This document shows positions 17,326 to 26,221 of a stretch of 64,000 nucleotides of DNA, piece by piece. Each line of letters starts with the position of its first letter. The first letter of the stretch is position 1. The translations under genes and the position numbers were made by a program. The notes under the pieces are model-generated. The model had not been told where the DNA came from and ran no database searches. It worked only from the letters and a program-made list of their open reading frames with translations. Where the stretch lies: NCBI GenBank assembly GCA_964651825.1, contig CAZYWK010000003.1, positions 19,997-83,996 on the forward strand, given 5' to 3'. This DNA comes from Sva-07 sp964651825. GTDB taxonomy: Bacteria; Actinomycetota; Acidimicrobiia; Acidimicrobiales; Ilumatobacteraceae.

Positions 17326-17924
17326 TGGCCGCTCCACTCCGTCGTGAGCAGCCACCGGCCCGGATCGCACCGGCGCGCTCCAATCCAGCGCGCACCACGT
17401 CGCGTTCGAACGTGTCGACGCGCACACGTGCACCGCGACAGCAGACGGTTGCCAAACCGGCGCTGGTCGTGGTGCCGCGGCGCCGTCGCTGGCCCGCGGT
17501 CATCGCGGGCCTGGCGTGGACCACGCTGTGCGTGGGGCTGCTCGGAGCGGCGGTCTTCCACACACAGCTTGCCGAACGCCAGTTGCGCATCGATCGCCTC
17601 GACCGTGCCGTCGACCAGCAGCGCGAGTTGTTCGACGAGCTCCGCTACGAGCGCGCCGAGCTCCGGTCGCCCGTCCGCCTCGCCGAGGCGGCCGGCGCCA
17701 TGGGGATGGTGCGCGGCGATTCCAGCGACTTCGTGCGGGTCACACCCGAAGCCGTCGCGCGCCAGCTGGCGGCCGCCGGCAGCCTCGCCGACGCGACATC
17801 GCGGGTGATCATCGACACCGACCCGCTGCAGCAGTTCCGCGATGTCAAGGCGGTCACGGCCGGCGAACCGACCGATGACACCGGTGCGGAACCAGCACCC
17901 GAGTCGCCGGAGACACAGCCATGA
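17325..17924 (+). CDS. ftsL: Cell division protein FtsL
   Basis: 199 residues recognised mainly by position between rsmH and ftsI. A basic Arg/Pro-rich cytoplasmic N-terminus (1-55), a single membrane helix (about 60-82), then a coiled-coil segment (QLAERQLRIDRLDRAVDQQR) of the FtsL/DivIC type and an acidic tail. It is expected to join FtsQ and FtsB in the divisome. The start overlaps the rsmH stop (TGATG) and the stop overlaps ftsI (ATGA). Confidence 0.82.
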   Translation: MAAPLRREQPPARIAPARSNPARTTSRSNVSTRTRAPRQQTVAKPALVVVPRRRRWPAVIAGLAWTTLCVGLLGAAVFHTQLAERQLRIDRLDRAVDQQRELFDELRYERAELRSPVRLAEAAGAMGMVRGDSSDFVRVTPEAVARQLAAAGSLADATSRVIIDTDPLQQFRDVKAVTAGEPTDDTGAEPAPESPETQP

Positions 17925-19861
17925 CCGACCGCGTCGCCGCGCACCGGACCCACGGCACCTCGACATCGCGATCCGCCCCGGCCAAGCGTCGGGCCCCGGC
18001 CAAGCGCGCGGCTCCGGCCAAGCGCACCGCCGCGCCGAAGCGCGCCCCTGTGCCGACGCACAGCCATCGCAAGCACCCGCCGCAACGACGTGCGCGGGTG
18101 ACCGCGCCGCCACCGAGGAAGCGGTCGCCACGCCGGCCCGGATCACCCCGGTTCCGCCTGATCGTCGCGCTCGTCGTGGTCGTCGTCCTGCTGCTCGTGA
18201 TCGTGGCTCGCGTCGCTGCCTTGCAGACGACCGAGGCCGAGGCCTACCGTCAGCAGGGCGCTGCACAGTGGACCCGCACCTGGGCGATTCCTGCCCAGCG
18301 CGGCACGATCTTCGACCGCAACGGCAACGAGCTGTCGATCTCGGTCCCGGCGGCGACCATCTCGATCAACCCGAAGCTGATCGACAACGGTCCTGCCACG
18401 ATCCAGCTCCTCGACGATCTGCTCGATCTCTCCGACGAGAAGGTCAACGACCTCCTCGGCGAAGTAGCGAGCAAGCAGCGCGGGTTCGTCTACGTCGCCC
18501 GCCAGGTCGACGCCGCACTCGGCGATCAGATCGCCAGCCTCCGCCTCCCCGGCGTGAACGTCGACAGGGAGGACCGGCGGGAGATGCCGGGCGGCGAGAC
18601 CGGCCGGAGCGTCATCGGCAAGACGAACATCGACGGTGCCGGCATCGCCGGCCTCGAGCTGCAGTACGACGAGCTCCTGACCGGAACGGGGGGCAAGATG
18701 TCGCGCGAGGTGGCCCCGGGGAACCGATCGATCCCCGGTAGCGAGACCGTCACGGAGACGCCGATCCCGGGCGACGACCTCGTGCTCACCCTCGACCGCT
18801 CGATCCAGTTCTCGACGGAACAGGTGCTGCTCGAGAAGGTGACCGAGATCGGCGCTCGCGGCGCGACGGCGATCGTGATGGATACCGACACCGGTGAGAT
18901 CTACGCGATGGCATCGGTGCGGATGAACGACGAGACCGGCCAGTACGAGGTCACGTCCGGCAACTACGCCGCGGTCGACGCCTACGAACCGGGATCGGTG
19001 GCCAAGGTCATCACGGTGTCGAGTGCGTTGAGCGAGGGCCTCGTCACGCCCGACACGTCGTTCGAGGTGCCGTGGCGCAAGCAGTACTACGACGATTTGC
19101 TGACCGACGCCGAGCAGCACCCTGACGAGTGGCTGTCGGTCTCGCAGATCCTCATCAAGTCGTCGAACATCGGGACGATCACGGTGCAAGAGACGATGGG
19201 TCGCTGGAAGCATCGCGACTACATGGCGGCCTTCGGGCTGGGCGAGAAGACCGCCCTCGACTTCCCCGGTGAATCGTCGGGGATCCTCAAGGAGGCCGAC
19301 GACCTGTGGGGCAGCGAGCGCGTCACGGTCGCGTACGGGCAAGGCGTGGCAAGTACGTCCCTGCAGCTCGTGACGGCGGTCAACACGATCGCCAACGGTG
19401 GCGTGTATGTGGCCCCGAAGCTGGTCAGCGCCGTGGTCGGGCCCGACGGCACGATGACCGACACCCCGCCGTCGGAGTCGCGCGTCGTCGTGTCGTCGGC
19501 AGCGGCCGCACAGACGACCGAGATGATGCGCCAGGTCGTCTGTCAGGGCACCGCCACCCGGGCCCAGGTCGAGGGCCTCTCCATCGCCGGCAAGACCGGC
19601 ACGGCCTTCAAGGCGGCCGACAACGGCACGTACTACAACGAGAACGGTGAGCGCATCTACTACGCGAGCTTCGTCGGCTTCTTCCCGGCCGACGATCCGC
19701 AGGTGACCGTGCTCGTGTCGGTCGACGAGCCGCCGGCCGGCACGTTCGACCGCTTCGGTGGAACCGCCGCCGCGCCCGTGTTCGCCGAGTTGGCCCCCAC
19801 GCTGATCCACGAGCTCGGCATCGTGCCCAACGAGGGCGCCCCGACCTGTGCGCCCGAATGA
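17921..19861 (+). CDS. ftsI: Penicillin-binding protein, FtsI/PBP2 class B transpeptidase
   Basis: 646 residues. A long basic N-terminal tail (about 1-77) with repeated AKR(R/A)APAKR blocks, one membrane helix (about 79-98), a PBP dimerisation domain, and the transpeptidase domain with SxxK S359-V-A-K362, SxN S414-S-N416 and KTG K558-T-G560. Makes septal peptidoglycan crosslinks together with FtsW. The Lys/Ala/Pro tail, similar to H1-like tails elsewhere in this window, is unusual. Confidence 0.94.
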   Translation: MTDRVAAHRTHGTSTSRSAPAKRRAPAKRAAPAKRTAAPKRAPVPTHSHRKHPPQRRARVTAPPPRKRSPRRPGSPRFRLIVALVVVVVLLLVIVARVAALQTTEAEAYRQQGAAQWTRTWAIPAQRGTIFDRNGNELSISVPAATISINPKLIDNGPATIQLLDDLLDLSDEKVNDLLGEVASKQRGFVYVARQVDAALGDQIASLRLPGVNVDREDRREMPGGETGRSVIGKTNIDGAGIAGLELQYDELLTGTGGKMSREVAPGNRSIPGSETVTETPIPGDDLVLTLDRSIQFSTEQVLLEKVTEIGARGATAIVMDTDTGEIYAMASVRMNDETGQYEVTSGNYAAVDAYEPGSVAKVITVSSALSEGLVTPDTSFEVPWRKQYYDDLLTDAEQHPDEWLSVSQILIKSSNIGTITVQETMGRWKHRDYMAAFGLGEKTALDFPGESSGILKEADDLWGSERVTVAYGQGVASTSLQLVTAVNTIANGGVYVAPKLVSAVVGPDGTMTDTPPSESRVVVSSAAAAQTTEMMRQVVCQGTATRAQVEGLSIAGKTGTAFKAADNGTYYNENGERIYYASFVGFFPADDPQVTVLVSVDEPPAGTFDRFGGTAAAPVFAELAPTLIHELGIVPNEGAPTCAPE

Positions 19862-19880
19862 GCGAGGACGTGAGCGAGCG

Positions 19881-21353
19881 ATGATCTCTCTCGGCGCACT
19901 TCGAGACGAGCTCCAACTGCGGGCGCCGGCCCTCGCCGTCCGCATCGTCGCCGCCACGGACGCCATGACGATCGCCGTGACGATCGACGCGGTGACGCAC
20001 GACTCGCGTGAGGTGTCCCCCGGCGCGTTGTTCGCGTGCCTGCGCGGCGGAGTCTTCGACGGACACGACTATGCCGCTGGTGCGGTGGCCGCCGGCGCCG
20101 TCGCTCTGCTGGTCGACCACGAGCTCGACACCGCCGGAGCGGTCCCCCAGATCGTCGTCGACGACACGCGGAGCGCGATCGGCCCGATCGCGGCCGCCGT
20201 GTACGGGTCTCCGAGCCGGGCGTTGACGACCGTCGGCATCACGGGCACCAACGGCAAGACGACGACGGCACACCTCCTCGCCGCGATCTTCGACGAGCAG
20301 GGCTGGTCGACCGGGATCATCGGGACGCTGCACGGGACGCGCACGACCCCCGAAGCACCGGAGCTCCAATCCACCCTCGCGTCGTTCCGCGACTCCGGGC
20401 GGGCGGCGGCGGTGATGGAAGTGTCGTCGCACGCGTTGGCCCTTCACCGCGTCGACGGCACCGAGTTCGACGCCGCGGTGTTCACCAACCTCGGCCGCGA
20501 CCACCTCGACCTGCACGGCTCGACCGAGGAGTACTTCCGGGCCAAGGCGCGGTTGTTCGATCCGGCGTTCACGCCGCTGGCCGTGGTGAACGTCGACGAC
20601 ACGTACGGCCGCCTGCTCGCCGACACCCTCGATGACAACGCCGATCTGCGCGTCGTGCGCGTGTCGGTCGGCGACATCGAGGACCTGCAGGTCGACGGCA
20701 CCGCGCACTCGTACCGGTGGCGCGGGCGACAGGTGACGGTGCCGATCGGTGGACGGTTCAACGTGGCGAACTCGCTCGCCGCCCTCGTCGTCGCCGTCGA
20801 GGTCGGTGTGGACGTCGATGTGGCGGTCGTGGGGCTGTCGAACGTCGAGCCCATCCCGGGCCGCTTCGAAGCCGTCCCGGCGGCAACCGAACGGGACCTG
20901 ACCGTGATCGTCGATTACGCCCACACCCCCGACGGGCTGGCCGAGGTACTCGCCTCGGCGCGCACGGTCGCCGCGCCCGGCGCTGCAGTGACGGTCGTGT
21001 TCGGCGCCGGTGGCGAGCGAGACCGCGACAAGCGGCCGGAGATGGGCGCCGTCGCCGCCCGGCTCGCGGATCGTGTGGTCGTGACGTCGGACAATCCGCG
21101 CGGTGAGGACCCGAAGGCGATCATCGGTGACATCCTCAGCGGCATGGACGACAACTCCGGCCCGTCGGCCACCGAGATCGTGATCGAGGTCGACCGTCGA
21201 ACGGCGATCGCCCGCGCGCTCGAGGTCACCGTGCAAGGTGACGTGCTCGTGATCGCCGGCAAGGGGCACGAGCACACGCAGGATCTCGGCGACCGGGTCG
21301 TCGACTTCGACGACCGCGTCGTGGTGACCGAGCTGCTGGGAGCCGGCGCGTGA
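19881..21353 (+). CDS. murE: UDP-MurNAc-tripeptide synthetase
   Basis: 490 residues. Mur ligase with ATP loop GITGTNGKTTTAH and central FTNLGRDHLDLHGS. The DNPR motif in VVTSDNPRGEDP is the hallmark of enzymes that add meso-diaminopimelate, so the peptidoglycan should be of the mDAP type. ATG at 19881 is preferred over an in-frame GTG at 19848 inside ftsI; it lies 19 bases after the ftsI stop. The stop overlaps mraY (GTGA), leaving no room for murF. Confidence 0.94.
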   Translation: MISLGALRDELQLRAPALAVRIVAATDAMTIAVTIDAVTHDSREVSPGALFACLRGGVFDGHDYAAGAVAAGAVALLVDHELDTAGAVPQIVVDDTRSAIGPIAAAVYGSPSRALTTVGITGTNGKTTTAHLLAAIFDEQGWSTGIIGTLHGTRTTPEAPELQSTLASFRDSGRAAAVMEVSSHALALHRVDGTEFDAAVFTNLGRDHLDLHGSTEEYFRAKARLFDPAFTPLAVVNVDDTYGRLLADTLDDNADLRVVRVSVGDIEDLQVDGTAHSYRWRGRQVTVPIGGRFNVANSLAALVVAVEVGVDVDVAVVGLSNVEPIPGRFEAVPAATERDLTVIVDYAHTPDGLAEVLASARTVAAPGAAVTVVFGAGGERDRDKRPEMGAVAARLADRVVVTSDNPRGEDPKAIIGDILSGMDDNSGPSATEIVIEVDRRTAIARALEVTVQGDVLVIAGKGHEHTQDLGDRVVDFDDRVVVTELLGAGA

Positions 21354-22402
21354 TCGCCATCATGCTCTCCGGTGCGACGGCGATGCTCGTGTCGCTGTTC
21401 GGCACCCGCTGGCTGATCACGTTCTTCCGCACGAGGGGACAGGGCCAGCCGATCCTCGGCAAGGAAGATCACGGCCCCGACCATCACATGGTCAAGCAGG
21501 GCACGCCGACGATGGGTGGCCTGGCGATCGTGATCGCCGCGCTGGTCGGGTGGCTCGTCGCGCACATCCGCCCGGGCCTTGCGTTCTCCGACCAGACGAT
21601 GATCGTCTGGGTCGGCGTGCTGTTCATGGCCGCGATGGGGTTCCTCGACGACTTCATCAAGGTCCGCAAGCGGCACAACCGGGGCATCTTCTGGAAGCAG
21701 AAGAACTACCTCACGATGCTCGCCAGCTTCGGGTTCGCCTGGTGGCTCGTCGTCGGGACCGGCATCTCCGAGACGATCTCGGTCACGCGGGCCGATGTCG
21801 GCTTCGAGGTGCCCACCGCGGTCTGGATCCTCTGGGCCGGGATGATCATCTGGGCCACGACCAACGCGGTCAACGTCACCGACGGCCTCGACGGCCTCGC
21901 CGCCGGCTCGGCGCTGATGGGCTTCGGCGCCTTCACGATCATCGCCTACTGGTCGTTCCGCAACCCCGAGATCTACGGCGCGATCGTCAACCCGCTCGAC
22001 ATGGGCGTGTTCTCGGCGGCGTTCGCGGGGGGTTGCCTCGGATTCCTCTGGTGGAACGCGGCGCCGGCGCGGATCTTCATGGGCGACGTCGGCGCGTTGG
22101 CGTTGGGCGCCGCGCTGGCGTTCTGCGCGCTGACGCTCCAGACCAGCCTCCTGCTCGTGCTGATCTGTGCCATCAACGTGATCGAGGCCGGTTCCGTCGC
22201 CATCCAGATGGGGGTGTTCAAGGCGTCGGGCCGCAAGCGGCGGCTGTTCCGGATGTCGCCGATCCACCACCACTTCGAGCTGATCGGATGGCCGGAGACG
22301 ACCGTCATCATCCGCTTCTGGCTGATCTCGGCGATCTGTGTGGCCGTGGCGCTCGGCATCTTCATCGCCGACTTCACCAACGTGGCGGGCGGGCTGCCGT
22401 GA
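21350..22402 (+). CDS. mraY: Phospho-MurNAc-pentapeptide translocase
   Basis: 350-residue polytopic membrane enzyme (about ten helices) that forms lipid I from UDP-MurNAc-pentapeptide and undecaprenyl phosphate. Signature motifs: KQGTPTMGGLAIV, FLDDFIKVRK, NVTDGLDGLAAG, FMGDVGALALG and the HHHFELIGWPE loop. GTG start overlapping murE; stop overlapping murD. Confidence 0.96.
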   Translation: MIAIMLSGATAMLVSLFGTRWLITFFRTRGQGQPILGKEDHGPDHHMVKQGTPTMGGLAIVIAALVGWLVAHIRPGLAFSDQTMIVWVGVLFMAAMGFLDDFIKVRKRHNRGIFWKQKNYLTMLASFGFAWWLVVGTGISETISVTRADVGFEVPTAVWILWAGMIIWATTNAVNVTDGLDGLAAGSALMGFGAFTIIAYWSFRNPEIYGAIVNPLDMGVFSAAFAGGCLGFLWWNAAPARIFMGDVGALALGAALAFCALTLQTSLLLVLICAINVIEAGSVAIQMGVFKASGRKRRLFRMSPIHHHFELIGWPETTVIIRFWLISAICVAVALGIFIADFTNVAGGLP

Positions 22403-23778
22403 GAGCGCTCGTGTACGGCCTCGCGGTCGCCGGTGCCTCGACCGTTCGGGCACTGCGCCGGCGCCACGTCGACGTCGTCGCGCTCGACGACGACGTCACC
22501 GCGGAGCGGTCGGCACTCGCTGCGTCGCTCGGCGCCGAGCTGCGGTCCCGGCCCGACGGCGACGAGCTCGACCGGCTCGTCGCGGCCTGCGACCTCGTGT
22601 GCCCGGCTCCCGGTGTACCGGAGACGCACGACGTGGTGGCCGCTGCGCACCGCCACGGTGTCGAGCTCGTCTCCGAGATCGAGCTCGCCTACCGGTGGGA
22701 GCAGCAACGAGCCGGGGGCCCGCGCCCGATGCTGGCGGTCACCGGGACCGACGGCAAGACGACCACGACGTTGCTCACCGTGGAGATGTTGCGCGCGGCC
22801 GGCGTGCGTACCGTCGACGCCGGCAACACCGACACGCCACTCGTCGACGCGATCGAGCTCGACCTCGACGCGTTCGTGGTCGAGTGCACGAGCTTCCGGC
22901 TGGCGTGGACGCCGACGTTCCGGGCCGAAGCGGCGGCCTGGTTGAACCTCGCCCCCGATCATCTCAACTGGCATCGCTCGATGGACACCTACGAACAGGC
23001 GAAGGCCCGCATCTTCGCCAACCAGCAGCCCGGCGACGCCTCGATCGGCTTCGCCACCGATCCGGTGGTGATGCGGCATCTGCGTACCTCGGCCGCTCGA
23101 GCGGTCACGTTCGGGCTCGACACGGGCGACTACCGCGTCGAGCCCCAGGACGGCGCGCCGATGCTCGTGGGGCCACATGGCCCACTGCTGGCGGTGGCCG
23201 ACATGCGTCGCTCGTTGCCCCACGACCTCACGAACGCGCTCGCCGCGGCAGCCCTCGTGCTCGAGTCGGGCCTGGCCGACGTCGATGCCGTACGGACCGC
23301 GCTGACCACCTTTGTCGGGCCGCCGCACCGCCTCGAGCACCTCGCCGACATCGACGGCGTCTCCTGGTTCAACGACTCCAAGGCCACCACTCCGCACGCC
23401 GCGTCGGCGGCGATCCGCAGCTTCGACCACGTCGTCCTCATCGCCGGTGGCTACGACAAGCACGTCGACCTGTCACCGATGGCCGCCGAGCCCGATCGAG
23501 TCGATGCGCTGATCGCCATCGGCGACACCGGCCCTGCGCTCGCTCGCATGTTCGCGGCCGTCGAACACGTCGAGGTCGTCGCCGACCTGCCGGCCGCGGT
23601 CGGCCGGGCGGCGCAGATCGCCGAGCCGGGACAGACCGTGCTGCTGTCACCCGGCTGCGCCAGCTTCGACCAGTACCGCGGCTTCGAGGCTCGCGGCGAC
23701 CACTTCCGGTCGCTCGTCGACGAACTGCGACCGGCCTCCCACGAACCGTCCCGCCACCAACCAGGAGATCGACGATGA
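22399..23778 (+). CDS. murD: UDP-MurNAc-alanine-D-glutamate ligase
   Basis: 459 residues. N-terminal Rossmann-like domain (VYGLAVAGASTVRAL), ATP loop VTGTDGKTTTTLL, central NLAPDHLNWHRSMDTYE, and C-terminal WFNDSKATTPHAASAA with ISGGYDK-like IAGGYDKHVD. Adds D-glutamate to UDP-MurNAc-L-Ala. GTG start overlaps mraY (GTGA), stop overlaps ftsW (ATGA). Confidence 0.94.
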   Translation: MRALVYGLAVAGASTVRALRRRHVDVVALDDDVTAERSALAASLGAELRSRPDGDELDRLVAACDLVCPAPGVPETHDVVAAAHRHGVELVSEIELAYRWEQQRAGGPRPMLAVTGTDGKTTTTLLTVEMLRAAGVRTVDAGNTDTPLVDAIELDLDAFVVECTSFRLAWTPTFRAEAAAWLNLAPDHLNWHRSMDTYEQAKARIFANQQPGDASIGFATDPVVMRHLRTSAARAVTFGLDTGDYRVEPQDGAPMLVGPHGPLLAVADMRRSLPHDLTNALAAAALVLESGLADVDAVRTALTTFVGPPHRLEHLADIDGVSWFNDSKATTPHAASAAIRSFDHVVLIAGGYDKHVDLSPMAAEPDRVDALIAIGDTGPALARMFAAVEHVEVVADLPAAVGRAAQIAEPGQTVLLSPGCASFDQYRGFEARGDHFRSLVDELRPASHEPSRHQPGDRR

Positions 23779-25112
23779 CCGCCCCACTCACCGTCGGCGA
23801 TCGTCGCCGCGCGGCACTCCAACGCCTCCACGGCGACGTCGCGGTCGCCGCTCCGGCACGGTCCGCTCCACGGCGCGCCCGGTCAGGTCGCGACGCCGCC
23901 CCGGCTGGAGCCCGGCGCCGGCGGACCACCCCCGCCGAGGCCCGAGCGCGTCTCGACATGGGCCGCCGGCTCGGGATCGGCAGCCAGACGATCACGACGC
24001 GGACCGCCCCCCTCGGCCCGCCGACGGGCACGTACTATGCGATCGCCGGCGTCGTCACGGTCTTCGTGATGCTCGGCCTCGTCATGGTGCTCTCGGCGTC
24101 GGCCGTCACGGAGGCGAACCTCGGCAACTCGCCGTACCGGGTGTTCGGACGGCAGGCCATGTGGGCTGGCTTCGGTCTCGTCAGCCTCGTCGTCGCGGCC
24201 CGGCTCCCGTACCAGCGGTGGCAACGCCTCATCGTTCCCCTCGGGTTGCTCGGTGTGGTCGCCATGTGCCTGCCGTTCGTTCCCGGGCTGGGCGCCAACA
24301 TCAACGGCGCCAGCTCGTGGATCCGGCTCGGCGGGCTCAGCGTGCAGCCGTCGGAGTTCCTCAAGCTGGCCGTCGTCGTGCTCGCCGCCGACCTGCTCGC
24401 CCGCCGCAACGACGACGTCGTCGAGGCGCGCCGGGCGATCGTGCCGATCTCACTGCTCGCCGGTGTGGGCGCCGGATTGTGTCTCGCCCAGGGCGACCTC
24501 GGTTCAGCGGTCGTGTTGGCGGCAATCGTGCTGTCGGTGGCCTGGATCGCCGGTGTGCCGATCACCCACCTCGCCACCGTCGTCGCCGGCGGCGCCGCGA
24601 TCGCCCTGCTGTTCGTCGTGTCGAGCCCCCGCCGGCTCGCCCGCTTCACCGCGTTCACCAACGTGGCCGAGGAGAAGGACCACCTCGCGTACCAGATCTA
24701 CCAGGGCTACCTCAGCATCGCCTCCGGTGGGTTGACCGGCTCGGGCATCGGCGGTGGGAAGGGCAAGCTCGGTTACCTGCCGTACGCCCAGAGCGACTTC
24801 ATCTTCGCGGTGATCGCCGACGAGCTCGGCTTCGTCGGTACCGCGGCGGTGATCGGTGGATTCATCATGCTCGTCGCCTTCGGCATCCAGACCGCGCTCG
24901 CCGCACCCGACCGCTTCGGCATGCTGCTCGCCGGTGGGATCGCGACGTGGTTCGGCGTGCAGGCCATCGTCAACCTCGGCGGTGTGGTCGGGCGCCTCCC
25001 GGTCACCGGGCTCACGTTGCCGTTCTTCTCGGCGGGGGGCAGCTCGCTGTTCGTGAGCATGACGGCGGCGGGCCTGCTGCTGTCGGTCGCCCGGCGCGTC
25101 GTGCGGTCGTGA
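23775..25112 (+). CDS. ftsW: SEDS glycosyltransferase FtsW
   Basis: 445 residues. Basic cytoplasmic N-terminus of about 75 residues rich in Arg/Ala, then about ten membrane helices. SEDS motifs: INGASSWIRLGGLSVQPSEF, QGDLGSAVV, and LPFFSAGGSSLF. Polymerises septal glycan with FtsI as partner. ATG at 23775 overlaps murD. Confidence 0.95.
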   Translation: MTAPLTVGDRRRAALQRLHGDVAVAAPARSAPRRARSGRDAAPAGARRRRTTPAEARARLDMGRRLGIGSQTITTRTAPLGPPTGTYYAIAGVVTVFVMLGLVMVLSASAVTEANLGNSPYRVFGRQAMWAGFGLVSLVVAARLPYQRWQRLIVPLGLLGVVAMCLPFVPGLGANINGASSWIRLGGLSVQPSEFLKLAVVVLAADLLARRNDDVVEARRAIVPISLLAGVGAGLCLAQGDLGSAVVLAAIVLSVAWIAGVPITHLATVVAGGAAIALLFVVSSPRRLARFTAFTNVAEEKDHLAYQIYQGYLSIASGGLTGSGIGGGKGKLGYLPYAQSDFIFAVIADELGFVGTAAVIGGFIMLVAFGIQTALAAPDRFGMLLAGGIATWFGVQAIVNLGGVVGRLPVTGLTLPFFSAGGSSLFVSMTAAGLLLSVARRVVRS

Positions 25113-26221
25113 CCGGTTGCTTCGCGGTCGTCACCGGAGGTGGCACAGCCGGCCACGTGCTGCCGGCGATCGCGGTCGCCGAGGCGCTCGTCGCCGCCGG
25201 TCACGACCCGGCGACCATCCGCTACGTCGGGTCCGACCGCGGCATCGAGACCCGGCTGCTCCCCGAGACCCCGTTCCCGTTCACGTTCTGCGACGTCGTC
25301 GGCTTCCAGCGGCGCGTCGACCGTCGCAACCTGGCGTTCGTGCCCAAGATGGCCACGGCGACGCGCCAGATGCTCGCCGCGTTCCGCGCCGATCGCCCCC
25401 AGGTGGTGGTGTCGGTCGGTGGGTACGCCAGCATGCCGTCGGTGTTCGCCGCCGGCCGGCTCGGCATCCCCGTCGTCGTCGTCTCCTACGACCGCACGCC
25501 GGGCCGCGCCAGCCGGCTGTCGGCTCGCCGGGCCGTGGCGAGCGCCGTCGCGTTCGACGGCTCGCCGCTGCCGCGAGCCGAAGTCACCGGCGCTCCGATC
25601 CGCCAGGCCATCCTCGACGTCGACCGCATCGGTGGGCGTGCCGAGGCCCGCCGGCTGCTCGGTGTGCCCGACGACCGGTTCCTGATCGCGGTGATGGGTG
25701 GTTCGCTCGGATCGAGCCCGCTGAACGAGGCCATCGGCGCCTACGTGGTCGAACATCGCGACGACACGAACCTCGCCGTACACCACGTGGCGGGGGAGCG
25801 CTTCGCCGGCGCCATCGAGACGATCACCGCCGATCCCGGTGTGCTGCACCGGGTGGTCGGCTACGAGGCGAACATGCCCGCCGTCTACGCGGCCGCCGAC
25901 CTGCTGATCGGGCGCGGCGGGGCGAGCACCGTCCATGAGGTCGCCGTGACGGGCATGCCGGCGATCCTCGTGCCGTGGCCGGCAGCTGCTGACGATCACC
26001 AGCGTGACAACATCGCCTGGCTCACCGAGGTCGGTGGCGCGGTGATGCTCGACGACGCCGAGCTCGCCACCCGGCTCGGGCCGGAGATCGAACGGTTGCG
26101 TGCCGACGGTGACGTGCGAGCCGAGCTCTCGGCGAACGCGGCCCGTCGCGGAGACGTCCATCGTCACGGCGCATTGGCCAGTTTGATCGATCGGGTCGCC
26201 GTAACATCGACGCCATCGTGA
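25109..26221 (+). CDS. murG: MurG, lipid II-forming GlcNAc transferase
   Basis: 370 residues, GT28 fold. N-terminal GGGTAGHVLPAIAVAEAL, middle SVGGYASMP, and C-terminal GRGGASTVHEVAVTGMPAIL with AADDHQRDNI for UDP-GlcNAc binding. The donor loop has GRGGAS where most MurG have a GAxT-type sequence. GTG start overlaps ftsW. Confidence 0.94.
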   Translation: MTGCFAVVTGGGTAGHVLPAIAVAEALVAAGHDPATIRYVGSDRGIETRLLPETPFPFTFCDVVGFQRRVDRRNLAFVPKMATATRQMLAAFRADRPQVVVSVGGYASMPSVFAAGRLGIPVVVVSYDRTPGRASRLSARRAVASAVAFDGSPLPRAEVTGAPIRQAILDVDRIGGRAEARRLLGVPDDRFLIAVMGGSLGSSPLNEAIGAYVVEHRDDTNLAVHHVAGERFAGAIETITADPGVLHRVVGYEANMPAVYAAADLLIGRGGASTVHEVAVTGMPAILVPWPAAADDHQRDNIAWLTEVGGAVMLDDAELATRLGPEIERLRADGDVRAELSANAARRGDVHRHGALASLIDRVAVTSTPS

